Program-made: the position numbers and the translations under genes
Assembly: GCF_964204865.1 (NCBI RefSeq)
Contig: NC_135255.1
Coordinates: 4,092,001 to 4,156,000 of the forward strand
DNA: 64,000 nt
Origin: Styela clava
Taxonomy: Eukaryota; Chordata; Ascidiacea; Stolidobranchia; Styelidae
Reading direction: 5' to 3'
The notes under the pieces: model-generated
The model's database searches: none
What the model saw: only the letters and a program-made list of their open reading frames with translations
Told to the model about the DNA's origin: nothing
Part shown: piece by piece, positions 1-12,600 of the stretch
How positions within the stretch are numbered: position 1 is the first letter of the stretch
Layout of the letters: each line of letters begins with the position of its first letter

Positions 1-102
1 CTCGAAATCATATTTAATTCTAAACAAAAGTGTAGGGTAGTGCTGTTTCCAAATATGTAACCCTTGAATATCCTACTCGCAGATTTATTTTCTGTTTTTT
101 AG

Positions 103-197
103 GTCGTTCTGTGATGATCAATACAATGGCTAGTTTATTGAATATAAATGGTGTCTACAACAACAAAATTCGCAGGCTGATGTCTCATCCACGATAA
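103..197 (+). CDS. Possible 3'-terminal exon of an unidentified gene
   Basis: A pyrimidine-rich tract ending in TTTTTTAG at 102 is followed by 30 open codons in the frame that begins at 105, closed by TAA at 195-197. The peptide reads ...RSVMINTMASLLNINGV and ends KIRRLMSHPR. The balanced composition and the good acceptor suggest a last coding exon whose upstream exons lie outside the window; an ATTAAA sits at about 226. I do not recognise the family. It could also be a chance open frame, so confidence is limited. Confidence 0.4.
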
Positions 198-1084
198 ACT
201 TGAATTGACATCTATTACGCCACAATAATTAAATGAAGAAATGATCCTGTGAAATAACAATACTAATTCCTTTATTCCTAATTTCCTTTATCCTTGCAGA
301 AGTCAATATCTGAGAATGAAAAAAAAACCTTATAACCTTAGCAACCAACATATTCCTATACCCTGTCTTTCTACCTTAATTAATTATAATTACTCATACT
401 TATAAAGTTACTGATAGATTTAAATACTTATTGCAATCTGGACTATAATTTGGCAATAATAGGCTCTAGTTTGGGCAATGAAGTGGTCTAGCCCACCTCT
501 TCATGCACCCAATTCTGGCAACTTTGGTTGGGCATTTTGGCATTTGACTCCATCTATGATCAGCTTGACATTATATTTTTTTATAAAAGTTTATCTTTAC
601 TGTTCACTCCCATTTATAAAATTGATCAATTTGGCAGTGGCAATCATGATAAATTTATTAGTATGGTGTGGCAAGTAATTTTTATTTATTTATTTTTTAT
701 TAACTACCAGTATGTAATTTTTCATGTTCCCTTTACTTAATAACTTCTATATGGTTGTGTGTGTGGGTGCGTGTGAGCGTGTGTGAAATATTTCAATTAT
801 TTTAGGTGAGTGAACACGTACCACATCTTCTTGGCAAAACCTTCCATCTTATATACATTCTGTACGTTTTAAACCTTATCTAAGGTTTTGTTCGCTCTCC
901 TGATTTCATAATCAGTTTTTATTTATTTATTTTTAGCATTCATTTTATTGTTATGCTGATTATGGAGTCGAAATAAACTTATACTTATACTTATATAGCC
1001 CTGGAAAACCTGCGATAGACTATGCTAAAATTAGCTATCAGTATTTGTAAGCGCACGTGGTTGTATATTTTGATTACGAGAGAG
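198..1084. other. Non-coding left flank
   Basis: AT-rich sequence with no convincing coding potential. It holds a short GT-rich microsatellite at about 755-785, TTTATTTATT runs, and at about 970-998 a (TTATAC)-like tail after GTCGAAATAAAC, which looks like the 3' end of a non-LTR retroelement. The last assignment is only a resemblance. Confidence 0.4.
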
Positions 1085-2490
1085 CTATGCTTAAATATGT
1101 GGACACGGAGGGCAAAACTGAATATTTTATCAGCAATATCCCGAAAATTATATGCGGTACCGTAACTTACCGTACCAGTAACTGGGTAAATATTTTATCA
1201 TCAATTTCCTGAAAATCATATGCAGCATCCGCATCGGGAGGCGGACAATGGTCCTGATACGATGATCCATTCTTCATGATTCAGTTTCAACGTGAATCGA
1301 AATACCAACTGATCCGAGTCACTTTTGTATTAGCAGATCAGGTACCGCAGTCTACCGTTCCCAATAAAATACTTCCCACTTTTGCTAAGCACGAAATTCA
1401 CTGCCTTTCGCTGAACACGAGCAACTCTGATATGCTTTCGTGGAATCGCCAAAAGGTACGAAATTTTGATGGCGTCATAACACACAAAGCGAATCCCATA
1501 GAGCTCACAGAAATATTTGAAATAGAGAAAAGTAATAGCCTTCTAGCGAAAATATATAAATATACAATATTCAACTACTGAAAATTTCTAAACTATTGGT
1601 CCAGTAGTTAAAGAGAAAAGCAATTTTGTCATAACGATAAGAAAAAAAAATACCAAGAAGAACAACAACAACATAATAACAAAACGATAAATAGGTCCAT
1701 TCCGTGTTTAATAACAACAAAAGATCAAATCCTGTCACTAATGTAATGCAGAAAAATATACTCCCGTATTAGGTATTAACGTTAATTGTGCGACAGGAGT
1801 CTCGAGGGACTTCTTGACCCTTCAAGCAGCGACACCTATACCACAGTTACTAACTTACTGGTTGGCTTAATACCACCCCAAAATGTTTTTGGACATGTAG
1901 TGGACCTATGGATCGTTTTGTTATTATGTTGTTGTTGTTGTTCTTGTTGGATGCGTAGTGGACCTATGAATCGTTTTGTTATTATTATGTTGTTTGTGTT
2001 GGACACGTAATGGACCTATGGATCGTTTTGTTATTATGTTGTTGTTGTTCTTTGACATAGAATTTATCGTTATACAAAATCGCTTTTCTCTTTGTTACTG
2101 AACAAATTGCTTTAAAATTTTCAGTGGCTAAAAACTGATTTTTCGCTAGAAGAATAGGATTTACAGGATTTACATATTTATCCCGAGGGAGAGGAAAGCC
2201 GATAAGACGGCTTATCCATATGGCGAACCACGGCCTCTCGATATTACTTTTATTCATTCCTGAATTTTCTATAAATCCCACGAGATCTGATATTTCATAC
2301 AAAATTTCGCTGTATTTTTTTACTCATGGGAACTCTATTAACTTATTTCAAGCAGTTCCGCGATCGAATATCAGTCTTACAGCCCCGGTACGTTAAGGCA
2401 AGTTACCGTATGGTACCGCATGATTTTCGGAGGTTTGATGATAAAATATTTTGTTTTGCTCTTCGTGTCCACATATTTGAGGGTCGCTAT
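1085..2490. mobile_element. Long foldback (inverted-repeat) element with internal tandem copies
   Basis: The two ends are diverged reverse complements. 1085-1180 (AAATATGTGGACAC, then GCGGTACCGTAACTTACCGT) matches the reverse complement of about 2385-2490. 1490-1710 (TTCTAGCGAAAA, AGAGAAAAGC, ATAATAACAAAACGAT) matches the reverse complement of about 2000-2290. The inner part carries three tandem copies of a unit of about 50-60 bp beginning GGACCTATGGATCGTTTTG, at about 1901, 1961 and 2010. Short open frames inside, including a cysteine run made by the TGT repeat, are repeat artefacts. No transposase is visible, so it is probably non-autonomous. Confidence 0.7.
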
Positions 2491-3039
2491 TTTGTTATCA
2501 TATGTTCTCCCAATTGGATTTTCTTTAAATTTTGATATATTTTGCATTTCAACACTAGAATCCTGCCCTAGAAAAAAATAATCGAGAAAGTATGCTACAA
2601 ACTCGCCGTAAACAGCTAAACACCACTGAAAATCGCATACTTCGCCCCGAAGTATCGGACTGGCGGCTAACTCTTCATACAGTTATAACGGCTAACTCAT
2701 GTTTTAGGACAGGTGATGGATGCTCTTGCCGTGAGATGACAGTGGCTAGAGTTAATACTGTACAGGCTGTAGCCTGTCTGCCTGTAGGTCAGTCAGTACA
2801 ACAATAGGTGGTAATACTTTAATACAGTGATAAGGCGAGGGAAAATTTGTCAAACTAAAAAAATAGAGATTAAACATGTTACAGTATTACGGTAAGCCCG
2901 ATAACAAGTGATAAATAATTCTGTAATTTCCGAATTCAGTAATTGATCATAATGAATTGTTCAAAATGTTTGAGATTAGATAAACCTATTCACTTTATGA
3001 CTTGTAATTAATTGAGTAGATTTTTACTAAATAATATTG
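2491..3039. other. Non-coding interval
   Basis: No gene or clear repeat boundary is seen. A small hairpin-prone stretch (CAGGCTGTAGCCTG) is present near 2763-2776. Confidence 0.4.
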
Positions 3040-3166
3040 AATTTTGGGCGCTCCCGAAGTATGTGCACCAAGATGAACCCAACCTGGTACACATATTATG
3101 TTCAGGTTGTGCGCCATTTTGGTGCACATACTTCTGGAGGTCCGAATTTTGCCCAATTACTGAATT
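3040..3166. repeat. Palindromic MITE, copy 1
   Basis: GGGCGCTCCCGAAGTATGTG followed by CACCAAGATG is mirrored by CATTTTGGTGCACATACTTC then TGGAGGTCCGAATTTTGCCC, giving a hairpin with arms of about 40 bp. The same head occurs at 54945-55168 and, more diverged, at 8998 and 36545. Confidence 0.65.
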
Positions 3167-3222
3167 ACTCTAGACTAGATGTTTTACTAATATTTCAAAT
3201 ATTTATATTGAGTTTACACATA

Positions 3223-4196
3223 GTTTAGTTCAGTGGTTCCCACTTTTTTTTCGCCACCCCAATTTTCAATAAAATCAAAGCCTACAGATACTTGCGACCC
3301 CACAACTAGAAACGTTCAGCAACTTCAAAAATCAGTGTATCAGTTTAAGCGTTTTAGCAGGGTTAATTACCTCAATGGGAACAATGTACCTATCTCGACT
3401 GCAAGTGGACGTTGACGATGGACATTAGCCCAAAAATTATATGGACAAGTCCGGCAAAGCGCCGGAAAAACCTCTAAAGATTTGATAACACACGCCACCA
3501 TATGAAAATCACGGTGTAAAAATCTTTTAGATCCGAATTAAAGGGGTTGTTTGGCGAAACAGACAGACTTGATAAAATGTGGTAGATTGTAAGTAAGCGT
3601 TCGATGATACCTAGGAAATAATAAGATTGCTTCTAAATATACATAAATTCAAAATCATATTTAGTATATTTCAACAGTGTCTTAAATATTTTCACTTCAG
3701 TGTTAACGCATTACAGATTGCTCAAATATATAATTTCGAAAGTAAAACCGATCATGAAAGTGAGATAGAAAAAAACGGGTACGGAATCACATCATCAAAT
3801 TGCTACACCTTTTAACATTATGCTAAAACTTGTGGTTTTGAATTAGACTGCTCGGAAAGCTTTAAAATTATGTCTGTATGTATGAAACGACAAATAAATA
3901 CGTAATATTGCTATACAAAAATGTTCACTTTTATGTGGAGGCGATGTGGACAAAAACACATAGTCTTCTCGTAGATTTCAGACACGTGAGCGAATCAACA
4001 AGGCGCTTTTACGACTGATCGAAAACTAAAGTGTGATATACTCGGCCAAGACGCCGCCTGGCAACCAATACCATACTTGTCAGACACCTAATTAATAACG
4101 GCTAATCGCCAAATAAAGCAACTTTGCTTTGTATATTCGATAACCTCGGGGACCCCGGTAAATCTTCACCACAGTTTGGGAACCACTGGTTTAGTT
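3223..4196. mobile_element. Non-autonomous hAT element (958 bp) with 8-bp TSD
   Basis: The element spans 3231-4188. Its ends are CAGTGGTTCCCA and the reverse complement TGGGAACCACTG, matching hAT-type terminal inverted repeats (CARNG start). It is flanked by identical 8-bp duplications GTTTAGTT at 3223-3230 and 4189-4196. The interior has no transposase-like frame. It sits about 370 bp upstream of the VPS28 start. Confidence 0.9.
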
Positions 4197-4569
4197 CATT
4201 TCTCACCCGACATTCGAATCCTGGTATGGATCGATCCTATTTTCTCATTGAGAGATAGAAATGAATCATTATATAATAGTCTCCTTACTGCCCTGACTTG
4301 AATCAAAATAACAAAAAAGAGAAAACAGTAAAACAAATGAAGCTAACCGGAACACAATCATAAATTGGAGTATAATTAAAATGCACCTATCTACAGAAAT
4401 CAGGAAAGCACTCGGGTACGATTAAATTCGGGGAGGTAATTTTGCAAAAACTTCCAAGGTGCTGTCATATGCAAATATGATTAAATGTAGTGGTATCGGT
4501 ATGTTTATTTATTGATATTATCCAGAATCATAATATACAAAATATACACCAAATTTTGGATACAAGAAA
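4197..4569. promoter_or_regulatory. VPS28 upstream region
   Basis: This is the only sequence between the hAT element and the VPS28 ATG, so it probably holds the promoter and 5' UTR. No TATA box or other specific element can be assigned with confidence. Confidence 0.3.
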
Positions 4570-5199
4570 ATGGCAGGCAGACCTGAACTGTATCAAGAAG
4601 TCAAATTATATAGCACTGCAAGGGAACGCGAATACTTTGATAATTTATCAGAGCTTTATTCTATTGTAAAGACCCTACAAGCACTTGAGAAGGCTTATAT
4701 TAAAGACTCAATCACTGCGAAAGAATATACTGGAGCATGTTCAAGATTACTGGTACAATACAAAGCTGCCTTCAAACAAGTTCAATCGGAGTTTCCTACT
4801 TTGGATGAATTTGTAAAACAGTACAAGCTAGAGGATTGTCCCGCAGCTTTGGAAAGAATCAAAGAGGATCGACCCATCACTATGAAAGACGATAAAGGCA
4901 ACACGAGTAAATGTATCGCTGATATTGTATCACTATTCATCACGGTTATGGATAAACTACGACTTGAAATAAAAGCGATGGATGAAATACATCCTGATTT
5001 GAAAGATCTTGCAGACAGTATGCATAGAATGAGCACGCTACCATCTAATTTTGAAGGGAAGGCTAAAGTTGAAAAATGGTTGACAACATTCAATTCTATG
5101 GCGGCATCTGATGAATTAGAAGAGAGCCAAGTCAGACAAATGGTCTTTGATATGGAGTCAGCATATAATGCTTTCAATAAGTTCCTACATGATTCTTGA
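4570..5199 (+). CDS. VPS28: VPS28, ESCRT-I subunit (intronless)
   Basis: 209 aa, full length (human VPS28 is about 221 aa; the extra residues are at its N-terminus). VPS28 binds TSG101/VPS23 and VPS37 in ESCRT-I, which sorts ubiquitinated membrane proteins into multivesicular bodies on endosomes. Family signatures seen: [10 protein letters not shown] near residue 5, [26 protein letters not shown], the strongly conserved [10 protein letters not shown] near residue 96, [17 protein letters not shown], and [20 protein letters not shown] at the C-terminus. The N-terminal core is about residues 1-115 and the C-terminal four-helix domain about 120-209. The start is the first ATG of the open frame and abuts the conserved PELY motif. 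All other complete genes here are spliced; this one has no intron, which may mean intron loss or a retrocopy, but the frame is intact. No poly(A) tract is evident downstream. Confidence 0.95.
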   Translation: MAGRPELYQEVKLYSTAREREYFDNLSELYSIVKTLQALEKAYIKDSITAKEYTGACSRLLVQYKAAFKQVQSEFPTLDEFVKQYKLEDCPAALERIKEDRPITMKDDKGNTSKCIADIVSLFITVMDKLRLEIKAMDEIHPDLKDLADSMHRMSTLPSNFEGKAKVEKWLTTFNSMAASDELEESQVRQMVFDMESAYNAFNKFLHDS

Positions 5200-5451
5200 A
5201 AACTCAAATCATATTTCAAAAATTTTCTGATAAGCACTTCAATTTGATATTTGTTCATAACGATGTTCCCAACTAACAATATCTACAATCTAGTAAAGAA
5301 ACATCTATTACTGTAGGCCTACCACATTTTTCCCAACCAGAGTCTGCAGAGTAAAATGTGTCTACTAAAGCACTGATTGATTACCTATTTGTAACAACCT
5401 AATTTTAACGCATTTAATCAATGTTCTGTTTATTTTTAATAATCCTACCCA

Positions 5452-5908
5452 TAGTGGGTCTAGTGTAGTTTAGTAACACACATATTTCTCGCGGGCTTGG
5501 CATAATCATTTTTGCATATGTTATTCCAAACCCCCACATGACTACGCCTTCCAAAAATCATGTCACCACGACATCACAGTCACATCATATAGCTTGCCAA
5601 AGCATAGCTACGATTACCCGAAACGGCATCTATGCAGACGATAACGAACTCACTACCGTCAGCGATCTCTCCCATATTGGGATCGTTGCAACGAGAGAAA
5701 GAGCTTGCTCAACTCCGTTTAAGCAGCTGCATGTTTTGGGAGGACTATTTGTATATTTTGGCGGGCTTTATTACGTCACTGTGACGTCATAGTGACACAA
5801 TTTTTGGATGACGTAGTCAAGTGGGGGTTAGGAATGACGTATGGAAAAATTGTTGCGCCACGCCCACTAGAAGTTATTGTGGTACGAAACTACACCGAAC
5901 CCCCATAG
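5452..5908. repeat. Palindromic MITE-like element
   Basis: The left arm (GTGTAGTTTAGTAACACA, AACCCCCACATGACTACG) matches the reverse complement of about 5800-5905 (GTGTAGTTTCGTACCACA, AACCCCCACTTGACTACG). The arms are about 100 bp. No TSD could be fixed. Confidence 0.6.
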
Positions 5909-6031
5909 TCTGCTCTAATCTATAGTTGGAAAGTACCTATATCTATTGGTCACCTACAGATCAGGTTTGGTGATTTTGACTGTGATGGCATGGAAATGTC
6001 TTTCTCTCCAGAGCATAAGATGGTTGGGAAA

Positions 6032-6277
6032 CACTGCTATATTGTTGCAGTAAAACCAAAGTAGCGTTTGTCGCATTTTCCTTTTCTGTCATTGTGGACG
6101 AGGGACCATTGTTTGGTTTGGGTTTCAAAGCTGTACCTGATTTAGTTTTGATTTTAGGTAGGCTATTGCATTATGTCTATTTTGGCGTGTGGTTGTTAGT
6201 ACCAAACTATTAGTAAAATGAAATGAGATTTTCTCAAAACCTCAAAATCTGTTTTTACTGCAACAATATGTTCAGTG
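6032..6277. repeat. Small MITE with ~25-bp terminal inverted repeats
   Basis: It begins CACTGCTATATTGTTGCAGT and ends with the reverse complement of CACTGAACATATTGTTGCAG; the match continues as TAAAA inside both ends. No coding capacity and no TSD recognised. Confidence 0.5.
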
Positions 6278-6637
6278 GAATCATGTGGTCTATAATAACT
6301 TCCTTCATACTGTTGTTATGGAGAAATATGAAATTTTTTAAGGCTTAATAATCATTGTAAGTTCACTCACTGGTAGTTGATAATAAAGATTGTTTTGCAC
6401 CTTATTTCAATCAGTTTTATTTACGCATATCGCTATGATAACAATTCACTCCCATTTATGTGCTGATGGTTTTGCAGTAGTATATTTTTCTCTCACTTTA
6501 TTTTGTCTGTGTAATAATTTGTTTTATTGTTTATTAACTATGTGTGTTCACTCTTTATTCAATAGTAATCTAGTTTTCCTGCTTGCAATGTATTATTTTT
6601 TATTCTTAGTTTACTATGGTACAAGTTACTTAATGTC

Positions 6638-9600
6638 ATGTTGCATGGCACGCGACGTGAAGTCGCACTCTGCTTTACTCTGCTGATATTTGTTGTAACT
6701 GTGACAATTTATCTTACTGTCTTTTCTCTACATGGATCAAGTGCAGCCATCAAGATTCAACTTAAAGCAAAGTAATTTTTTGTATTCAATATATAGAATA
6801 TTTTTTTCTAAATGAATATGTCTGGATATATTCTTTTCTACATATACTTTTATTGAAAATTACATTTGCTAATAAATTGCAGAGTGACGCAAAAAAGTCA
6901 GAATCCATAAATGTCTTAATTCTATGGAAATTAGGAAAATTTATTTGAAAACTGGAATACTTTGACTTCTGTTTGTGTATGGTTGTACCATAAAGGTTTA
7001 GTAATCTAGAATGCTTCGCACAAAAGTCGTGTTCTAACTAGAATATGTTGTTTTTTGGTGGTATATATATATAAATAAAATTGGATAGATCATTACAAAT
7101 AAAATCCATCAATTATTCAAAAGTGCTAACTTTTTTATTATTCAATGAACTGTAATTGAAAATTTCATTTTTTCAGATTGTCCGAAGCGTTTAGACCAGA
7201 AGAAGAGTTGAATGATTTTCCAACACGACGTCTTGTAACTTCCATTCCACAAAATGAGTTTTCGATCAATCAAACTGTGAAATATGCATCTGATGGAGGT
7301 TTACCTGTAAATGCAGGTATTTCTAATGTAATAATTTCGTAATGATTAATAATAAATATTGAATACATTTTTAATTATCGGTAAGTGCATATGTCTGAAC
7401 TTGACGATTGAAAATACCTACTTCACTCATTTCAATGAATGAAAAGTTTCCACTTGTAGATGCAATTTTCACGCTTAAGAATTTCTGCATTGTGGAATTA
7501 CACCTTGATTTTTAGTTGACAATGTTTTGAGCCTCCTATTATCAACTATCTTCTACAGGCATCATCATCACAGAGAAAAATATATATATGCTGATGCATC
7601 AGTGGTCATTTGCATGCAACTCTTCTATTGGTACTCTTTCCGTTTTGATTTCAGGCCTCAGGATTTTGTTTTCTAAAATTTGTATAGAAAATCCAACTAG
7701 TTGATAGGTTAAAATTGATATAATCTGGAATGTAGATACTTACTCGAGTGAATTGTTTCAGCCCTCACATATTAGTGGCTGCTTGTACACAGCCTTGTTC
7801 AGAGTAAAAGGCATGGAAAATATCTTTAAAATGCTTACTTTTAATTCAAGGAGAGGTATTGTCAGACAGTCAACGTCAGTATCACAAGCAACAACAAATC
7901 AAACATGCATTCAATGTGTTGATAAGTGATCGGATTGGTCCTGTTGCAAGACCTGTTCCTGATACAAGACATGAAATGTTAGTATTACAATGAGTTTGAA
8001 TTTATGTGTTTCTAACGTGAAATTGTATTCGGCAAAAGTTTACAGTGCACTTGAAAATTCATTTTATTACAAAAATTGTTGTGCAGATTTCTATTTGTAC
8101 TATTGTTTTTATAATGTCCACAAAACTGCTAGTTTTGGAGTTCAGACATTTTATATGAAATGTGATAATAATGTTCCTGGAAAATCTGAAAATCCACTTT
8201 TTTGCTAAATAGCTATTTGTTTAATAAAATGTGGATATTCGTTATGGTAAATGTGTTGAAGCAATACACGCGACTTAATGTGACTTAATCTTGTGATGAT
8301 ATCATTCACTAAATTCATATTTTATTTGACAAAACTTCAAAACGAAATCCATGGGCAGATGGGCTATTCGATCTTTTCGTATTGGTATTCAATTATGTCT
8401 GTCTAAATACTGCTTTTATTATAATGTCCAGAGGCATAAACATAGTTGGAATCAAGATGAATCACCATGTTTACTCAAATTTGAAATGAATCAGGATATA
8501 GATAACCTATAATTATATTCTTTGGAAATGTAATCCTGATCAAACAAATTTTACTTTTTATATATATCTGTTTTTGTTTCTATTCTAGATGTCATAAGAA
8601 ATCATACTCCAATATCAGTGTCTCAGCATCAGTTATTGTTTGTTTTCATAAAGAAGCATTCTCAGCATTAGTTCGTACTGTTGCATCTGTGATTGAAAGA
8701 ACTCCACCACAACTTCTGCAAGAGTTAATATTGGTTGATGACTTTAGTGATAACGGTTTGATTACTTAATAATTTATCACAGACAATTTTTTTTTATATG
8801 CTTTTCTTTCTTATTTCAAAAAGCCGAACTTTTGTTTGGAAACTTTGAATGTGTTGGTTCAGCACAATTTTTTTCGGTGTAATGGTGAATACTGATGGTT
8901 TGTAGTTGTAGATCCTTTAATAAAACTAGTCAATACTGTTATGTACGCGTCATCTCTACTAGAAACAATGTTTTTTATTTATCAAAGCTTCATACTGAAA
9001 CTACGGTGCTCTAGAAGTGTGTGTACGAATATGGAGGTGACTAATTTTGTTCGCCTAGTTAACATCGAGTTGTGTGAAGCGACTAAAACCTATGGGCTGG
9101 GGGTATATTCACTTGGCTAACACACACAGTCCCTGAACTTGTAATAGAACTAAAATAAGGAAAATCGGAATAAAATTATGGCCCGATATGTCCTGTTACA
9201 CACAATACATGAGTACTGAAACTGAGTACTTGATTTCAAAGGATAATATACGATGTGCTCCCCATACATGAGATACATAAAAACCAGTGTCAAATGTTTC
9301 TTCAAATTTGATCCAATGACAACTCTGAAGTGGATAAAGCGATTTTTCGTTCATATGCGCTTCAATCACAATTGTATTTTCTTTGCAGAAGAAGAAAATG
9401 AAAAGCTTGTTTCATATTTGGAACAACACTACCCATATGGTAAAGTAAGAGTTATTCATGCAGAAGCAAGGTTGGGACTGATTGGAGCAAGGCTGATGGG
9501 AGCAAAAGAGGCCAGTGGTAAGGATGAATATGGAATATATATATAGAATGCATTACCGCATCTTATTATGGCCTTGTTTTCTTATATTTTATTTTAGGAG

Positions 9601-12600
9601 ATTTGGGAGACAATTGGATATTGAATTATTAATTCAAATTTGATTAAACTGTATTTCTCCTAAGTCCCAAGAATTTTTTTTTAATGTTCACCTATTTTGA
9701 CCAATAGATTTTTATCATTAGTATTTGAAAATGAGTTTTGATTCGTTGTTCCTTTGAGAAACACTTATTACTTATTTCCATATAAAAATGGTTTTGATAG
9801 TTTTGCTTCATGCGACTGTCTGATAACTGACGAACTGTAGAGAGATTCAATATTATGATCAGCGTGAGGCCAACATTCTATTCAGTTTTCCTGGAGCGTG
9901 ACTGTCATTATTATCACCACGAGTTGCACACATAATAGGAAGTAAATTGCTTTCGCTCTAAGATCCTTGCTTTGACATTCTTGTATCTATGTTATATGAA
10001 TAAATGACTGTCTTATACCAAACTTGGGCAAACTACGGCCCGTGGGCCAAATTTGGCCCGTTAGGTAGTTCAATCTGGCCCGCCCGATGCCACAACCAAA
10101 CTAAAACCAAATTTTGATGTTTTAGCTAAAAATAGCTCAAAGAATTTGTTGACATTGCGATTAAATTTAGTTTTGGCTTATTGTTTTCCACTTTTGCCTT
10201 TGTAACACTGTAAATAAAATTCTGTTCATAAAATGTAACTTTTACTACGGCACACTTGCATGGCTCGCCAGTCTAGGGGGCAAACTTTTTGGCCCCTGGT
10301 CCAAAAACCTTGCTCACCCCTGGTCTATACCAACAATTGAAAAAGTTAAAGGAAATTCCATCATGACCAGTCCAAAAGTGATACATTGCCATGTAAATTG
10401 TGGTTACATCTTTTTCTACATTATTTTTGTAATCAAAACAATTTGAAAAAAAAAAAATAGTACCTAAAATATTGTCTTATTTCTAGGTGATGTGCTGGTG
10501 TTCCTGGATTCTCACTGTGAACCCAATGTTGGTTGGATTGAGCCATTATTGGACATTGTGCAAATGAACAGGTATGTGTAGGAAAATATTAATTCAGTGT
10601 ACGGTAAATATCATTCATGTATATGCATAGGAATCTATATTATCCCAAATACTGTGTATCAAATATTTTTTTAGTTTCCGATACACTATATCAGTCAATG
10701 TTATCACTTCATCCAAGGTATGTTATATTTAAGGTGAAAGTACTAACCAGATATCTACAAGTCATTACTGATCTTTTTTCTAAAACTGGATGTTTGCCAC
10801 CCTAATAGTTCTATGGCAGGGGTGCACAACCAGCGGCCGTCATAGACTAAATGTGCGGCCGTGATGATGTGTTTTTTATCTGTGAAATAAGCACAAGGCG
10901 TCATTACCTAGAATATTTTTTGTACATGTGATGTCGTTGACGTACTTACCTACTTCAATTCATAATATTTTTTGCGACACCATCATCTTGTCGCGATTTC
11001 ACAAAAAGGTATTGAAGTATACTGTAATAAGGGAATTTATTATTTAGGAGTTAGCGCTTGGCTTGGAATATATGTCATTCATTTGAATAATACAAACCGA
11101 AAAAAAAATATTCGACTGCCCCTAACAAGTTTTCTTCAGTAACTTGTTCAAATTTCAACATTTCATGTAAATTTATGACTAAGCATGACCAAAACTAGGT
11201 ATTTTTAAAATATCTCACAATGATGTGAAAATCTATTGATATTTATGATTACGCGTAATCTATATTTCAATGATGTTTGTCTCATAATCCCAAACCCGCA
11301 GCCTGTCCTTATTTTTAGATCCACTGTTGTCTGTCCTGTAGTAGATATTATTAATTCCATGACGATGTCATATATCGCATCACCTGTTTTACGTGGTGGT
11401 TTCAATTGGGGTCTACATTTTTCTTGGGAAGATTTACCCTATATGGTTGAAGTGAGTATTATGTTTATTTAATGTTACCATATTTCTACCCAAGAATTGA
11501 CAAAATTTAATAATTTACTATTTTGAATACATTCTGAAATAACGTTTTTGATATGGATTATTGAATAGGTTCTAAATTGAACTGTGTTCAACACAGGATG
11601 TGTACAATTTTTAATTTGTCAATTAGCAGGGATTGGACATTATGGTGCAATGAATTGAACGTTAGAATTGTTCTGATCTTCCTATTTTCTACAGTTATTG
11701 AAAGTTTAATAAAATTATGTTTTCCAATCGTCAATAGCTCAAGATAATGCATTTTCAGATTGAAAATATACTAAATATTTCTAAATCAAAGCAATCACTC
11801 TATATAGATGGTAACAAATTTAAATGTTTTCATTTCATTTGGGTGTTCATGTTTTTACCTCAAAATTTTAAAAAGAATGGTTGTGAGAGCATTATGTTTA
11901 TATTCAATATCTGCTAGAACATGTTAATATTTGATCCAAATAGGCAAATCGTTTAAATAAAACATTAACTAAAAAATTTTTTCACATTTTTATTGACTGA
12001 GCCCCAATGTGAGAAAGCTAGCTATCAATCTAACAAAAAACCCAACACAGAGAGACTACAAAATTCTTCCAAATGACACCTAAATAGTATTTTTTGCGTA
12101 AACGGCAGACTGTATAAGGCGTCTTATATCAGAGCGAATATCAAGCTGTTTGGAAGCTAATTTGGATTGATAACTCGCGTCTGGTTTATATCAAAATTGG
12201 CATTCACAGCCCGTTTAAAATGGGTTTTGGTACAACACACTGAAATAGACAAATCGTCAGTATCACTACTTTGTTTACTACAGACGACAAAATTGAAATC
12301 GATCACTCGAAAATTTTCATTCGAAGACTGCCTTTGAAAAAACAAATTTCGATATCTCTCTGTATCATCGACACCTGCAAAAAGACTAAAAAAAACTTGT
12401 GATGATACCTTAATGGTGTTGCTATTGCGTTTGAACGACGAGAAATAAGTCTTTTATTAGAGATGTCAAAATTTCAGACTGATCAAAATTTCAGACTGAT
12501 CAAAACAAAAATTGCTTGTCCACATTATGCATGACCCGAAGTTTTTCACCTGAATAGCCAGATTTTAATGCACATCTGTTTCTTGTACAATAATAACTGC

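Larger units (their letters stand above)
5200..6637. other. Intergenic region between VPS28 and GALNT11-like gene
   Basis: It contains the VPS28 3' UTR, two inverted-repeat elements (about 5452-5908 and 6032-6277) and the presumed 5' region of the GalNAc-transferase gene. Open frames at 5538-5792 and 6390-6686 are non-coding; the latter overlaps the true first exon in another frame. Confidence 0.5.

Noticed and set aside
1786..2010. Open frame with a run of cysteines
   Set aside because: Produced by a TGT trinucleotide tract inside the foldback element's tandem unit; not a gene.
4782..5279. 165-codon minus-strand frame
   Set aside because: Antisense shadow of the VPS28 coding sequence.
6390..6686. 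98-codon hydrophobic frame upstream of GALNT11
   Set aside because: AT-rich sequence giving F/L/Y codons; the real first exon uses another frame from 6638 and splices in phase to exon 2.
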